Source of the DNA: Blautia sp. AF19-10LB
Lineage (GTDB): Bacteria > Bacillota > Clostridia > Lachnospirales > Lachnospiraceae
Direction of reading: 5' to 3'
Assembly (NCBI RefSeq): GCF_003461245.1
Contig: NZ_QTWS01000001.1
Location: 265,496 to 329,495 of the forward strand
DNA: 64,000 bases
Of the stretch, positions 1 to 10,062 are shown one piece after another. Position 1 is the stretch's first letter; each line of letters opens with the position of its first letter. Under the pieces are notes generated by a model that was not told the origin of the DNA, searched no databases, and worked only from the letters and a program-made list of their open reading frames with translations. Both the position numbers and the translations under genes were made by a program.

Positions 1-1869
1 GCAGTCCGGAAACGACCGGGTATGTATATTGGAAGTGTATCCCGCAAGGGACTGAATCATCTGATCTATGAGATCGTAGACAATGCAGTAGATGAGCACC
101 TTGCCGGATATTGCAGTGAGATCCATGTGACACTGGAGAAGGACGGTTCCGCGACCGTAACAGATAACGGACGAGGAATCCCGGTAGATATGCATGAGAA
201 AGGAATGTCCGCGGAGCGTCTTGTCTTTACGACCCTGCATGCAGGCGGCAAGTTCGACAATGCCGCATACAAGACCAGCGGCGGTCTCCACGGTGTCGGT
301 TCCTCTGTTGTCAATGCGCTTTCTACTTATCTGGATATCAAGATCAGCAGGGATGGATATGTACATCATGACCACTATGAAAGAGGAATCCCGACCATCG
401 AACTGGAGGAGGGGCTTCTCCCGAAACTTGGACGCACGAAGGCGACCGGAACCTGCATCAATTTCCTTCCGGACCCGGAGATCTTTGAGAAGACCCGTTT
501 CTCTGCAACAGAGGTCAAGAGCCGTCTCCATGAGACAGCATACCTGAATCCTGCCCTGACGATCTATTTCGAGGATCTGCGCGGTGCGGAGCCGGAGAAA
601 CTGGAATACCATGAGCCGGAGGGGATCATCGGATACATCCGTGATCTGAACCACAGTTCTGAGGCACTTCATGAGCCGGTCTACCTCAAGGGAGAGGCAG
701 ACGGCATCCAGGTAGAGGTGGCTTTCCAGTACACCAGTGATTTCCGCGAGAATGTTCTGGGCTTCTGTAATAACATCTACAATGCAGAGGGCGGTACACA
801 CCTGACAGGATTTAAGACAACTTTTACGACTGTCATGAACAGTTATGCGCGAGAGATCGGTGTCATCAAGGACAAGGATCCGAATTTTACAGGAGCAGAT
901 ATCCGAAATGGAATGACAGCAGTTGTTTCCATCAAACACCCTGCACCGAGATTCGAAGGACAGACTAAGACAAAACTCGACAACCAGGATGCTGCCAAAG
1001 CGACAGGCAAGGTCCTGGGCGAGCAGCTTGTCCTCTATTTTGACAGAAATCTGGAGACACTCAAGGCGATCCTTTCCTGTGCAGAGAAGGCAGCCAAGAT
1101 CCGCAAGACCGAGGAGAGAGCCAAGACAAACCTTCTGACCAAGCAGAAATATTCCTTTGATTCCAATGGCAAGCTTGCCAACTGTGAGAAGAAAGATCCA
1201 TCCCAGTGTGAGATATTTATCGTAGAGGGAGATTCCGCAGGCGGTTCTGCCAAGACAGCCAGAAATCGTAATTATCAGGCGATCCTTCCGATCCGTGGTA
1301 AGATCCTCAACGTTGAGAAGGCAACGATCGACAAGGTTCTTGCCAATGCAGAGATCAAGACGATGATCAATGCGTTTGGATGCGGTTTTTCCGAAGGATA
1401 CGGCAACGACTTTGATATCAGCAAGCTCCGTTATGACAAGATCGTGATCATGGCCGATGCCGATGTCGATGGTGCACATATTTCGACACTTCTTCTGACA
1501 CTGTTTTATCGTTTTATGCCGGAACTGATCTATGAGGGGCATGTCTATATCGCAATGCCGCCTCTCTACAAGGCAATGCCGAAAAAAGGCCCGGAAGAAT
1601 ATCTTTACGACGACAAGGCACTGGAGAAATACCGTAAGGCGCACAAACCGGGCAGCTTTACGCTCCAGCGATACAAAGGTCTTGGAGAGATGGATGCAGA
1701 ACAGCTCTGGGAGACAACGCTGAACCCGGAGACAAGAAGGATGAAGCGTGTGGAGATCGAGGACGCGCGTCTGGCATCCAGCGTGACAGAGATTCTTATG
1801 GGAAGCGAAGTACCGCCGCGTAAGGCGTTCATTTACGAACATGCAGCAGACGCGGAACTTGACATCTAA
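1..1869 (+). CDS. parE: DNA topoisomerase IV subunit B (ParE), 5' partial
   Basis: ATPase and TOPRIM subunit of a type IIA topoisomerase that decatenates chromosomes with the ParC subunit encoded next. The frame is open from base 1 (first residues AVRKRPGMYIG), so the start and about 20-25 residues lie outside the window. Seen in order: GHKL ATP-site motifs (DNAVDE, DNGRGIP, and the glycine-rich loop GGLHGVGSSVVNALS), the transducer region, the TOPRIM motif EGDSAGG near base 1226, the metal-binding acidic cluster DADVDGAH near base 1452, and the conserved C-terminal QRYKGLGEM. No GyrB-type insertion is visible. GyrB and ParE are hard to separate by sequence alone; ParE is chosen because the partner gene lacks a GyrA box. 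The partner starts 14 bases downstream, so the two are co-transcribed. Confidence 0.85.
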   Translation, partial: AVRKRPGMYIGSVSRKGLNHLIYEIVDNAVDEHLAGYCSEIHVTLEKDGSATVTDNGRGIPVDMHEKGMSAERLVFTTLHAGGKFDNAAYKTSGGLHGVGSSVVNALSTYLDIKISRDGYVHHDHYERGIPTIELEEGLLPKLGRTKATGTCINFLPDPEIFEKTRFSATEVKSRLHETAYLNPALTIYFEDLRGAEPEKLEYHEPEGIIGYIRDLNHSSEALHEPVYLKGEADGIQVEVAFQYTSDFRENVLGFCNNIYNAEGGTHLTGFKTTFTTVMNSYAREIGVIKDKDPNFTGADIRNGMTAVVSIKHPAPRFEGQTKTKLDNQDAAKATGKVLGEQLVLYFDRNLETLKAILSCAEKAAKIRKTEERAKTNLLTKQKYSFDSNGKLANCEKKDPSQCEIFIVEGDSAGGSAKTARNRNYQAILPIRGKILNVEKATIDKVLANAEIKTMINAFGCGFSEGYGNDFDISKLRYDKIVIMADADVDGAHISTLLLTLFYRFMPELIYEGHVYIAMPPLYKAMPKKGPEEYLYDDKALEKYRKAHKPGSFTLQRYKGLGEMDAEQLWETTLNPETRRMKRVEIEDARLASSVTEILMGSEVPPRKAFIYEHAADAELDI

Positions 1870-1883
1870 GGAAGGGATTTTTT

Positions 1884-4130
1884 ATGGAAACAAAACAGGA
1901 AAATGTGATCCGTACAGACTATTCGGAGATCATGCAGAAATCATATATCGATTATGCCATGAGCGTTATCATCTCCCGAGCACTCCCGGATGTAAGAGAT
2001 GGTCTGAAACCTGTACAGAGAAGAACTTTATATGATATGTATGAACTTGGGATCCGTTATGACCGCCCGTACCGTAAATGTGCCCGTATCGTCGGAGATA
2101 CAATGGGTAAATATCATCCACACGGCGACAGCTCTATCTATGATGCACTGGTCGTTATGGCGCAGGACTTCAAGAAGGGCAGGACGCTGGTAGACGGACA
2201 TGGAAACTTTGGCTCCATCGAGGGCGACGGCGCTGCAGCGATGCGTTATACAGAAGCACGTCTGGAGAAACTGACACAGGAAGTTTTTCTTGGAGACCTT
2301 GACAAGAATGTTGTTGATTTTGTGCCGAACTTTGACGAGACAGAGAAAGAACCGTCGGTTCTTCCTGTCAAGATCCCGAACATTCTGGTGAATGGTGCAG
2401 AGGGAATCGCAGTCGGCATGGCGACCAGCATCCCGCCGCACAATCTCGGTGAAGTCGTAGATGCGGTCAAGGCATACATGAAGGACAATACGATCAGTGT
2501 CAAAGGACTGATGCGTTATATTAAAGGACCGGATTTTCCGACCGGCGGACTTGTAGTCAACAAGGATGACCTCCGTAAGATCTACGAGAGCGGAACCGGC
2601 AAGATCCGTCTCCGTGGAAGAGTGGAGATCGAGAAACTCAAAGGCGGCAGGAAACAGCTCGTCATCACAGAGATCCCGTATACGATGCTCGGGGCAAATA
2701 TCGGTAAATTCCTGAATGATGTTGCATCCCTGGTTGAGACGAAGAAGACTACAGACATCGTGGACATCTCCAACCAGTCCTCCAAGGAGGGAATCCGTAT
2801 CGTTCTGGAACTCAAGAAGGACACTGATGTAGAAAATCTCACCAACATGTTGTACAAGAAAACACGTCTCGAGGATACGTTTGGCGTAAACATGCTGGCG
2901 GTTGCAGATGGCAGACCGGAGACATTAAGCCTTAAGCAGATCATCGAGCACCATGTGGAATTTCTGTTTGATGTCACAACAAGGAAATACAGGACCCTTC
3001 TTGACAAAGAGCAGGAAAAGAGAGAGATCCAGGAAGGTCTTATCAAGGCATGTGACGTGATCGACCTGATCATCGAGATCCTGCGCGGAAGCAAGAACCG
3101 TGAGCAGGTCAAGAAATGTCTGGTGGAGGGCGTGACAGAAGGAATACGTTTCAAGACCAAGGTAAGTGAGAAGGCAGCTTCAAAGCTCAAATTTACAGAG
3201 AAGCAGGCAGGTGCGATCCTGGATATGCGTCTCTATAAGCTGATCGGACTGGAGATCGAGGCACTTCAGGCAGATTATCAGGAGACGATGAAGAATATTG
3301 CCGAATACAAGGATATCCTGGATAATTATGACTCCATGGCAGCGGTCATCATCAGGGAACTGGACGGCATCAAGAAGGAGTATGGAAGCAAACGCCGCAC
3401 TTCCATCGAGAATGCCGAGGAAGCTGTCTATGAAGAAAAGAAGATGGAAGAGACAGAAGTCTGCTTCCTGATGGATCGCTTTGGTTATATGAAGCTGATC
3501 GACAAAAATGCCTATGAACGAAACAAAGAAGCAGCACACAATGAGAACCGCTGCGTATTCCTGTGCATGAACACGGACAAGATCTGCATCTTTACGGACA
3601 AGGGCAAGATGCATACGATCAAGGCAGTCGATATTCCACTGGTACGTTTCAGAGATAAGGGAACACCGGTAGATAACTTAAGCAACTATGACAGCAGCCA
3701 GGAGCAGATGCTGTATGTAGCGCCGCTTGGACAGATCAAACAGGATCAGATCCTTTTTGTGACAAAGACATCCATGTGTAAACTGGTTGATGGTGCTGAG
3801 TTTGATGTGACCAAGAGAACGATCGCATCCACGAAACTTGCTGAGGATGACGAACTTATTTTTGTCGGCAGTGCAGGTGAGATGGAGCAGGTGGTGTTCC
3901 AGAGTAACGGCGGTTATTTCCTCCGTTTCCTGAAACAGGAGATCTCCACCGCCAAGAGAGCAGCTCTCGGCGTACGTGGAATGAAGCTTGCAGACGGAGA
4001 TCATCTGGAGCATGCATACCTTCTCGGAGGTCATCAGGAATATGCGATCTCCTACCACGACAAGGAGTACTCCCTGAACAAAGTACGCCTCGGAAAACGC
4101 GATACCAAAGGCATCAAACCAAGGATATAA
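1884..4130 (+). CDS. parC: DNA topoisomerase IV subunit A (ParC)
   Basis: DNA breakage-reunion subunit, 748 residues. The winged-helix domain holds the active-site Tyr122 in MRYTEARL. The quinolone-determining region [11 protein letters not shown] has Ser83 and Asp87, coinciding with E. coli GyrA numbering. A coiled coil follows, then a C-terminal beta-pinwheel from about residue 500. The first blade has no QRRGGKG-type GyrA box (the equivalent stretch reads [12 protein letters not shown]-like sequence around residue 540), and the protein is shorter than typical GyrA. Both points favour ParC over GyrA. The ATG follows a GGAAGGG ribosome site 14 bases after parE. Uncertainty is mainly GyrA-paralogue versus ParC. 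Confidence 0.83.
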   Translation: METKQENVIRTDYSEIMQKSYIDYAMSVIISRALPDVRDGLKPVQRRTLYDMYELGIRYDRPYRKCARIVGDTMGKYHPHGDSSIYDALVVMAQDFKKGRTLVDGHGNFGSIEGDGAAAMRYTEARLEKLTQEVFLGDLDKNVVDFVPNFDETEKEPSVLPVKIPNILVNGAEGIAVGMATSIPPHNLGEVVDAVKAYMKDNTISVKGLMRYIKGPDFPTGGLVVNKDDLRKIYESGTGKIRLRGRVEIEKLKGGRKQLVITEIPYTMLGANIGKFLNDVASLVETKKTTDIVDISNQSSKEGIRIVLELKKDTDVENLTNMLYKKTRLEDTFGVNMLAVADGRPETLSLKQIIEHHVEFLFDVTTRKYRTLLDKEQEKREIQEGLIKACDVIDLIIEILRGSKNREQVKKCLVEGVTEGIRFKTKVSEKAASKLKFTEKQAGAILDMRLYKLIGLEIEALQADYQETMKNIAEYKDILDNYDSMAAVIIRELDGIKKEYGSKRRTSIENAEEAVYEEKKMEETEVCFLMDRFGYMKLIDKNAYERNKEAAHNENRCVFLCMNTDKICIFTDKGKMHTIKAVDIPLVRFRDKGTPVDNLSNYDSSQEQMLYVAPLGQIKQDQILFVTKTSMCKLVDGAEFDVTKRTIASTKLAEDDELIFVGSAGEMEQVVFQSNGGYFLRFLKQEISTAKRAALGVRGMKLADGDHLEHAYLLGGHQEYAISYHDKEYSLNKVRLGKRDTKGIKPRI

Positions 4131-4150
4131 CAAGAGATTTCAAAAAATCC

Positions 4151-4179
4151 TTGCTTTTCAGACCTTATGGTGCTATTAT
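4151..4179 (+). promoter_or_regulatory. Sigma-A promoter of the rimP-nusA-infB operon
   Basis: -35 TTGCTT (4151-4156), 17-base spacer, -10 TATTAT (4174-4179) preceded by TGC, giving an extended -10. It lies after parC and upstream of the 4208-4233 hairpin and rimP. Confidence 0.7.
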
Positions 4180-4207
4180 ATGAGATAACATGATAACGGA
4201 TGATCAG

Positions 4208-4233
4208 AGAGTGGACTTCGGTCCACTCTTTTT
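4208..4233 (+). terminator. Leader hairpin with T-run upstream of rimP (probable attenuator)
   Basis: Perfect 9-base stem AGAGTGGAC / GTCCACTCT closed by a TTCG tetraloop and followed by five T. It lies between the promoter at 4151-4179 and rimP at 4297, so it is positioned to terminate early transcripts of the operon rather than parC only. Hairpins of this kind before rimP-nusA recur in Firmicutes; control by NusA is inference. Confidence 0.7.
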
Positions 4234-4296
4234 GCGAGATTGATTACTATAAGCAGTTCCGCGATCATTCTGATGTGCGAAAGGCAGGTGGAAAAT

Positions 4297-4767
4297 ATGA
4301 GCAGACGAGATGAATATGAACAGAAGGCAGAGGCAATGCTGGCACCGATCGTTGAGGCAGCAGGTTTTGAACTTGTAGATGTAGAATACGTCAAGGAAGC
4401 AGGCAACTGGTATCTTCGAGGATACATCGACAAGCCGGGCGGGATCACGGTCAATGACTGCGAAGCAGTAAGCCGCGCGTTCAGCGACAAGCTGGATGAG
4501 GATGATTTTATCGAAGACAGCTATATTATGGAGATCAGTTCCCCAGGTCTTGACAGACCGTTAAAGAAAGAGAAGGATTTTGTCAGAAGCATGGGCAAAC
4601 TGGTAGAGATCCGTACCTATCGTCCGATAGAGAAACAAAAGGAATTCTGCGGGATTTTAAACGCATATGATGATAACAGTGTGACGATCGAGGAGGACGA
4701 AAACGGCACCTTACGCACATTTGAAAAGAAAGACATAGCCCTGATCCGGCTGGCAATTGAATTTTAA
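4297..4767 (+). CDS. rimP: Ribosome maturation factor RimP
   Basis: 156-residue protein needed for 30S subunit maturation, first gene of the nusA-infB operon. The two-domain RimP fold is recognisable: the N-terminal part contains VEAAGFELVDVEYV and the conserved segment DCEAVSRAFSDKLDE, followed by the hallmark SSPGLDRPLK (about residues 83-92) and a C-terminal SH3-like domain. The frame opens 19 codons earlier at 4240, but ATG 4297 is chosen because it follows an AGGTGG ribosome site and gives the family's usual N-terminus and length; the upstream extension would run into the leader. Confidence 0.93.
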   Translation: MSRRDEYEQKAEAMLAPIVEAAGFELVDVEYVKEAGNWYLRGYIDKPGGITVNDCEAVSRAFSDKLDEDDFIEDSYIMEISSPGLDRPLKKEKDFVRSMGKLVEIRTYRPIEKQKEFCGILNAYDDNSVTIEEDENGTLRTFEKKDIALIRLAIEF

Positions 4768-4826
4768 CTGATTAATGAATACGATGCACCTATATGCTTT
4801 GATAAAATGAGGAGGAAATAAAAAAA

Positions 4827-6008
4827 ATGAACAAAGAGTTAATGGACGCTCTGAATGTCCTGGAAAAAGAAAAAAATATCAGTAAGGATACACTTCTGGG
4901 AGCAATCGAGCAGTCTCTGATCCAGGCATGTAAGAACCATTTCGGTAAAGCTGATAATGTACATGTAATGATCAATCCTGAAACCTGTGATTTCAGTGTT
5001 TACGCTGAGCGTGAAGTAAAGGAATTCGTAGAGGATCCTGCACTGGAGATCTCACTTACAGACGCACAGAAGATCAATGCCAACGCAGAACTCGGAGACG
5101 TGATCAAAGTTCAGATCCAGTCCAAGGAATTCGGACGTATCGCAACACAGAATGCTAAGAACGTCATCCTTCAGAAGATCCGTGAGGAAGAGCGCAAAGT
5201 TCTTTACGATCAGTACTACGGAATGGAGAAAGAAGTCGTTACAGGTATCGTACAGCGTGTCATGGGCAAAAATGTCAGCATCAATCTTGGCAAGGCAGAT
5301 GCGATCCTCGCTGAGAATGAGCAGGTCAGAGGAGAAGAATTCCATCCGACAGAACATATCAAGGTATACATCCTGGAAGTTAAGGATACTCCAAAAGGAC
5401 CGCGTATCCAGGTATCCAGAACACATCCGGGTCTCGTAAAACGCCTCTTCGAATCCGAAGTTGCCGAAGTAAGAGACGGCACAGTAGAGATCAAGAGCAT
5501 TGCCAGAGAAGCAGGTTCCCGTACCAAGATCGCTGTATGGAGCAATGATCCTGACGTAGATCCGGTTGGAGCATGCGTTGGTATGAACGGTGCGAGAGTA
5601 AACTCCATCGTAGAGGAACTCCGCGGCGAGAAGATCGATATCATCAACTGGGACGAAAACCCGGCGATCCTTATTGAGAATGCATTAAGCCCGGCCAAAG
5701 TCATTGCAGTAATGGCTGATCCGGATGAGAAGACAGCACTTGTTGTTGTTCCGGACTACCAGCTTTCTCTTGCAATTGGTAAAGAAGGACAGAATGCACG
5801 TCTTGCAGCCCGCCTGACAGGATTCAAGATCGACATCAAGAGTGAGACACAGGCCAAAGAATCCGGTGATCTTTACGACTATGATGAGGAAGAAGAATTC
5901 TACGAAGACGAAGCAGCAGAAGATGCAGAAAACGTAGAAGAGTCTCAGGAAGCAGAAGAAACAGAAGTTTCTGAAGAGGTTTCCGAAGAAGAGACAACAG
6001 AAGAATAA
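4827..6008 (+). CDS. nusA: Transcription termination/antitermination protein NusA
   Basis: 393-residue RNA polymerase-associated factor that affects pausing, intrinsic termination and antitermination. N-terminal RNAP-binding domain (starts [18 protein letters not shown]), S1 domain around residues 130-200, then two KH domains including [21 protein letters not shown] and [18 protein letters not shown]. The tail after about residue 350 is a run of Glu/Asp/Ala/Val, the short acidic end usual in Firmicutes in place of the AR repeats of proteobacterial NusA. Strong AGGAGG site before ATG 4827. The next gene starts 5 bases after the stop. Confidence 0.96.
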   Translation: MNKELMDALNVLEKEKNISKDTLLGAIEQSLIQACKNHFGKADNVHVMINPETCDFSVYAEREVKEFVEDPALEISLTDAQKINANAELGDVIKVQIQSKEFGRIATQNAKNVILQKIREEERKVLYDQYYGMEKEVVTGIVQRVMGKNVSINLGKADAILAENEQVRGEEFHPTEHIKVYILEVKDTPKGPRIQVSRTHPGLVKRLFESEVAEVRDGTVEIKSIAREAGSRTKIAVWSNDPDVDPVGACVGMNGARVNSIVEELRGEKIDIINWDENPAILIENALSPAKVIAVMADPDEKTALVVVPDYQLSLAIGKEGQNARLAARLTGFKIDIKSETQAKESGDLYDYDEEEEFYEDEAAEDAENVEESQEAEETEVSEEVSEEETTEE

Positions 6009-6013
6009 GATCT

Positions 6014-6295
6014 ATGAAGACAAAAAATAAAATTCCGATGCGCCAGTGTACCGGCTGCAGAGAAATGAAAAGCAAAAAAGAAATGATCCGTGTCCTTAAG
6101 ACACCGGAAGACGAGATCGTTCTTGACACCACAGGCAGAAAGAACGGAAGGGGCGCCTATGTATGTCCATCCACCGAATGCCTTGACAAAGCGATCCGCA
6201 ATCACGGGATCGAACGGTCTCTCAAGACCAGCGTTCCCGAAGAGGTCTACGAAGACCTGAAAAAGGAGTTAAGTAAGATTGAAAAACAACAATAA
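6014..6295 (+). CDS. rnpM: YlxR/RnpM family RNA-binding protein (DUF448)
   Basis: 93-residue basic protein. The signature RQCTGCREMKSKKEMIR near the start and GRGAYVCPSTECLDKAI in the middle identify DUF448/YlxR. The B. subtilis member has been reported as an RNase P modulator (RnpM). Located between nusA and the L7Ae-type gene as in most Firmicutes. Its last 17 bases overlap the next gene, consistent with translational coupling. Gene symbol by homology only. Confidence 0.9.
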   Translation: MKTKNKIPMRQCTGCREMKSKKEMIRVLKTPEDEIVLDTTGRKNGRGAYVCPSTECLDKAIRNHGIERSLKTSVPEEVYEDLKKELSKIEKQQ

Positions 6296-6590
6296 AGTGT
6301 TATCTCTTCTGGGGCTTGCCACAAAAGCCGGCAAGGTTGCCAGCGGAGAATTTTCGACAGAGAAATCTGTCAAGACAGGGAAAGGCTTCCTGGTTCTGGT
6401 TGCAGATGATGCATCCCAGAATACCAAGAAAAAATTCCAGAACATGTGTGATTTTTACGAAGTACCGATCTACTTTATTGCCAACAAAGAAGAACTGGGC
6501 AGATTCTGCGGAAAAGAATTCCGCGCCAGCCTTGCGGTACAGGATGAAAACTTTGCAAAAGCAATGTTAAAAGAACTCCAGAAATTATAA
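6279..6590 (+). CDS. L7Ae-type ribosomal protein (YlxQ)
   Basis: 103-residue member of the L7Ae/L30e/S12e/Gadd45 family, expected to bind kink-turn RNA. Visible features: [21 protein letters not shown] at the N-terminus, a pattern typical of YlxQ, and [15 protein letters not shown]. The start is TTG 6279 inside the end of the ylxR gene; AAAGGAG at 6262-6268 supports it. The function of YlxQ in the operon is not established. A spacer of 38 bases leads to infB. Confidence 0.88.
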   Translation: MKNNNKVLSLLGLATKAGKVASGEFSTEKSVKTGKGFLVLVADDASQNTKKKFQNMCDFYEVPIYFIANKEELGRFCGKEFRASLAVQDENFAKAMLKELQKL

Positions 6591-6628
6591 AGCTGCGGTG
6601 TGCAGCAGTGATTGAAGGAGGGATCCAT

Positions 6629-9460
6629 GTGCCGAAGATCAGAGTGCATGAACTTGCCAGTAAACTTGGCAGATCGAACAGAGAAGTCATTGAATTTCTA
6701 AAAGCAAACGGGGTAGAAGTCAAAAGTCATATGAGTACTCTTGAGGAACCCAGTATCCGATTAATAAAACAAAAATTTTTAACCAGGGGAAAGGAGCAGA
6801 TTACCAAGGTGGATAATTCCAGAACAGAAGAAAAGACGGTAACAGCGAGACCAGAAGCAGACAAAGCAGAGGCTCCTAAAAAGAAAAAAAATATCATTCG
6901 TGTATATCATGCACAGAATGCAAGTGACGGCGGCAAAAACAGACCGAAACGTCAGAACAACAATACAGACAAAAGACCAGTCGCAAAGCCACAGGCTCAG
7001 AAGCCGCAGGCAGCTCAGAAACCGGTAGAGGAAACTGCAAAGAAACCGCAGACTGCACAGGCAGAGGCACCGAAGAGCGCAGCACCGGCACAGAACAATT
7101 CTGCAAGACCGCAGAGACAGGAACAGTCCGGTTACAATAACAACAGAGGACAGAACCGCCAGAATAACCGCGACGGAAGAGACAATAACCGCGGTGGTGA
7201 AGGTAGAGGCCGTGACTTCCGCGGCGGCGAGAGAAGATTCTCCGACCGCAATGGAAACGGCGGACAGGGTCGTCCGAACCGTGACGGAAACCGTCAGGGA
7301 AGACCGCAGGGCGAAGGACGTCCGGCGCGCCAGGGTGACGGGAACGGCCGTCCGATGAGAGGTCAGGGCGGCCGTCCGCAGCAGGGTGGTCAGGGAAGAC
7401 CACAGCAGGGCGGAAACGGAAGACCAGACGGCAACAGAGGAGGCTTCGGCGGAAATAACCGTGGCGGACAGAGATCCGGTGGCGGAAGAAGAGATAACGA
7501 TGCTGTATTCACACCAGAACTGACCAAGACATCCAAGGACAGCAAGAGAGAGCGTGACAGAGAGAACAAGAACAAGAAGAAAGACTTCGAGAAATCCAGT
7601 GCAGGACATAATCGCCCGAACCAGGGTGGAAGAAGAAACCTTTCCAGGATCCCGAAGGCTCTGCAGAAACCAACTCCTCAGCCGAAACAGGAAGAGAAGA
7701 AACCAGAAGTAAAAGAGATCACACTTCCAGAGAAGATGACCATCCGCGAACTGGCAGAAGCAATGAAGATGCAGCCGTCCGTGATCGTTAAGAAGCTCTT
7801 CATGGAAGGAACCATGGTAACTGTAAACCATGAGATCGACTTCGAGAAAGCTCAGGAGATCGCTCTGGACTACGATATCATCGCAGAGCCGGAAGAAAAA
7901 GTAGACGTTATCGGCGAACTCCTCAAAGAAGAGGAAGAAGACGAAGCAGATATGGTTTCCAGACCGCCTGTAGTATGTGTTATGGGTCACGTTGACCATG
8001 GTAAGACATCCCTTCTGGATGCGATCCGTGATACCCATGTAACAAGAGGTGAGGCCGGAGGAATCACACAGCATATCGGTGCATCTGTTGTAGAGATCAA
8101 CGGACAGAAGATCACATTCCTGGATACACCGGGACATGAAGCATTCACCGCTATGCGTATGCGTGGTGCAAACTCCACAGATATCGCAGTTCTCGTCGTA
8201 GCAGCAGATGATGGTGTCATGCCGCAGACAGTAGAGGCGATCAGCCATGCCAAAGCAGCAGGCGTTGAGATCATCGTTGCGATCAACAAGATCGATAAAC
8301 CAAGTGCAAACGTAGAGAGAGTAAAACAGGAACTTTCCGAGTATGAACTGATCCCGGAAGACTGGGGCGGAAGCACCATCTTCGTACCGGTATCCGCACA
8401 TACAGGAGAAGGAATCGACACTCTGCTTGAGATGATCCTTCTTTCTGCAGAAGTCCTGGAACTCAAAGCAAACCCGAACCGTGCAGCGAGAGGTCTCGTG
8501 ATCGAAGCACAGCTTGACAAAGGTAAAGGACCGGTTGCTACGATCCTCGTACAGAAGGGTACTCTCCATGTCGGAGATTTCATCGCAGCAGGTGCATGCA
8601 GCGGTAAAGTACGTGCCATGATGGACGACAGAGGAAGAAGAGTCAAAGAAGCAGGACCGTCCACACCAGTTGAGATCCTTGGTCTCAGTGATGTTCCGAA
8701 TGCAGGTGAGATCCTGATGGCGTTCCCGAGCGACAAGGAAGCCAAGAACTTCGCAGCTACCTTCGTTACAGAGAATAAGAAACATCTGCTTGAAGAAACC
8801 AAAGGCAAACTTTCTCTGGATAACCTGTTTGATCAGATCCAGGCAAGTGACCTCAAGGAACTGCCGATCATCGTCAAAGCAGACGTACAGGGATCTGTTG
8901 AGGCTGTGAAACAGAGTCTTACCAAACTTTCCAATGAGGAAGTTGTTGTCCGCGTGATCCATGGCGGCGTTGGTGCAGTCAATGAATCTGACGTATCCCT
9001 TGCTGCAACTTCCAATGCGATCATCATCGGATTCAACGTTCGTCCGGACGCAATGGCAAAACAGCTTGCAGATCAGGAAGGCGTAGACCTGCGTCTCTAC
9101 AGAGTCATCTATCAGGCAATCGAAGATGTAGAAGCAGCCATGAAGGGTATGCTTGACCCGGTATTCGAAGAGAAAGTCATCGGTCATGCAGAAGTCCGCC
9201 AGCTCTTCAAAGCATCCGGCGTTGGTACGATCGCAGGAAGCTATATCCTCGATGGTATCTTCCAGAGAAACTGTAAGGTTCGTATCACCAGAGAGGGAGA
9301 TCAGATCTTCGAGGGAGAGCTTGCATCCCTGAAACGTTTCAAAGACGATGTCAAAGAAGTCAAAGCAGGATACGAGTGTGGTCTTGTATTTGACGGATTC
9401 AATGATGTCAAAGAAGAAGATAAAGTAGAAGCTTATATCATGGTAGAAGTACCAAGGTAA
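6629..9460 (+). CDS. infB: Translation initiation factor IF-2
   Basis: 943-residue GTPase that brings initiator tRNA to the 30S subunit. The GTG at 6629 is chosen: it sits 6 bases after GAAGGAGGG and gives the normal IF2_N start [13 protein letters not shown]; the GTG at 6608 lies upstream of that site. A long low-complexity linker rich in Arg, Gly, Asn and Gln (bases about 7100-7500, RGG-like) follows. The second IF2 N-domain has [22 protein letters not shown], then the G domain: GHVDHGKT (P-loop), DTPGHEAF (G3), NKID (G4), followed by domains II-IV ending in a normal C-terminus. Downstream of ylxQ in the same operon. Confidence 0.96.
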   Translation: MPKIRVHELASKLGRSNREVIEFLKANGVEVKSHMSTLEEPSIRLIKQKFLTRGKEQITKVDNSRTEEKTVTARPEADKAEAPKKKKNIIRVYHAQNASDGGKNRPKRQNNNTDKRPVAKPQAQKPQAAQKPVEETAKKPQTAQAEAPKSAAPAQNNSARPQRQEQSGYNNNRGQNRQNNRDGRDNNRGGEGRGRDFRGGERRFSDRNGNGGQGRPNRDGNRQGRPQGEGRPARQGDGNGRPMRGQGGRPQQGGQGRPQQGGNGRPDGNRGGFGGNNRGGQRSGGGRRDNDAVFTPELTKTSKDSKRERDRENKNKKKDFEKSSAGHNRPNQGGRRNLSRIPKALQKPTPQPKQEEKKPEVKEITLPEKMTIRELAEAMKMQPSVIVKKLFMEGTMVTVNHEIDFEKAQEIALDYDIIAEPEEKVDVIGELLKEEEEDEADMVSRPPVVCVMGHVDHGKTSLLDAIRDTHVTRGEAGGITQHIGASVVEINGQKITFLDTPGHEAFTAMRMRGANSTDIAVLVVAADDGVMPQTVEAISHAKAAGVEIIVAINKIDKPSANVERVKQELSEYELIPEDWGGSTIFVPVSAHTGEGIDTLLEMILLSAEVLELKANPNRAARGLVIEAQLDKGKGPVATILVQKGTLHVGDFIAAGACSGKVRAMMDDRGRRVKEAGPSTPVEILGLSDVPNAGEILMAFPSDKEAKNFAATFVTENKKHLLEETKGKLSLDNLFDQIQASDLKELPIIVKADVQGSVEAVKQSLTKLSNEEVVVRVIHGGVGAVNESDVSLAATSNAIIIGFNVRPDAMAKQLADQEGVDLRLYRVIYQAIEDVEAAMKGMLDPVFEEKVIGHAEVRQLFKASGVGTIAGSYILDGIFQRNCKVRITREGDQIFEGELASLKRFKDDVKEVKAGYECGLVFDGFNDVKEEDKVEAYIMVEVPR

Positions 9461-9488
9461 TTGGTAATAGAGAATATCCCGCGAGGTG

Positions 9489-9599
9489 TTTTGGCATAAA
9501 TATGCCAAAATCCCGAGACATGCGGGGCAAAATGCTATCACCGAAGGTGATGTGGAATGCATTTTGACCAAGTTACAGCGAATATAATGAGCAGTAACT
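9489..9599. repeat. Cluster of three inverted repeats between infB and rbfA
   Basis: Three consecutive palindromes fill this spacer: TTTTGGCATA / TATGCCAAAA (9489-9498, 9501-9510); AAAATGC (9529-9535) with GCATTTT (9559-9565) enclosing ATCACC-GAA-GGTGAT (9537-9551); and GTTAC (9572-9576) with GTAAC (9594-9598). The last 27-base unit matches 21 of 27 bases of the reverse complement of 37472-37498, so at least this part is a dispersed repeat. No T-run, so not a simple terminator. Probably a non-autonomous palindromic element; RNA processing inside the operon is an alternative. Confidence 0.6.
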
Positions 9600-9621
9600 T
9601 ACCGAGATAGGAGTAAAATAA

Positions 9622-10008
9622 ATGAGAAAGAACAGCATTAAGAATACAAGGATCAACGGAGAGGTTCAGAAAGAACTTAGTACGATCATCAGAAATGAAG
9701 TCAAAGATCCTCGCATTCATCCAATGACTTCTGTCATGGCTGTGGAAGTTGCACCTGACCTCAAGACCTGCAAGGCATTTATCAGTGTCCTTGGCAGCAA
9801 AGAGGCCAAGGATGCGACCATCCAGGGTCTTAACAAGGCAGAAGGTTATATCAGAAGACAGCTTGCAAAGAACCTGAATTTAAGGAATACACCGGAGATC
9901 CGTTTCATCCTGGACGAATCCATTGAATACGGTGTAAACATGTCCAAGCTGATCGACGATGTAACCAGAAAAGATGCTCAGGCAGGAAAACCGGACGAGG
10001 AAGAATAA
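9622..10008 (+). CDS. rbfA: Ribosome-binding factor A
   Basis: 128-residue KH-like 16S rRNA processing and 30S maturation factor. Recognisable parts: IKNTRINGEVQKELSTIIRNEVKDPRIHPMTSVMAVEVAPDLKTCKAFISVLG at the family's expected positions, and RNTPEIRFILDESIEYGVNMSKLID near the end. ATG 9622 follows GATAGGAG. Separated from infB by the palindromic spacer 9489-9599, otherwise in the usual order infB-rbfA-nrnA-truB. Confidence 0.95.
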   Translation: MRKNSIKNTRINGEVQKELSTIIRNEVKDPRIHPMTSVMAVEVAPDLKTCKAFISVLGSKEAKDATIQGLNKAEGYIRRQLAKNLNLRNTPEIRFILDESIEYGVNMSKLIDDVTRKDAQAGKPDEEE

Positions 10009-10062
10009 GCCAGTCCGGATCCTGACCAGAAGAGCAGTGCATACAGAATAAGAGAGGATATC

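Noticed and set aside
6779..9571. 930-residue open frame antisense to infB
   Set aside because: It lies completely opposite infB, has a Cys/Phe/Leu-rich composition typical of the shadow of a codon-biased gene, and no ribosome site or conserved motif.
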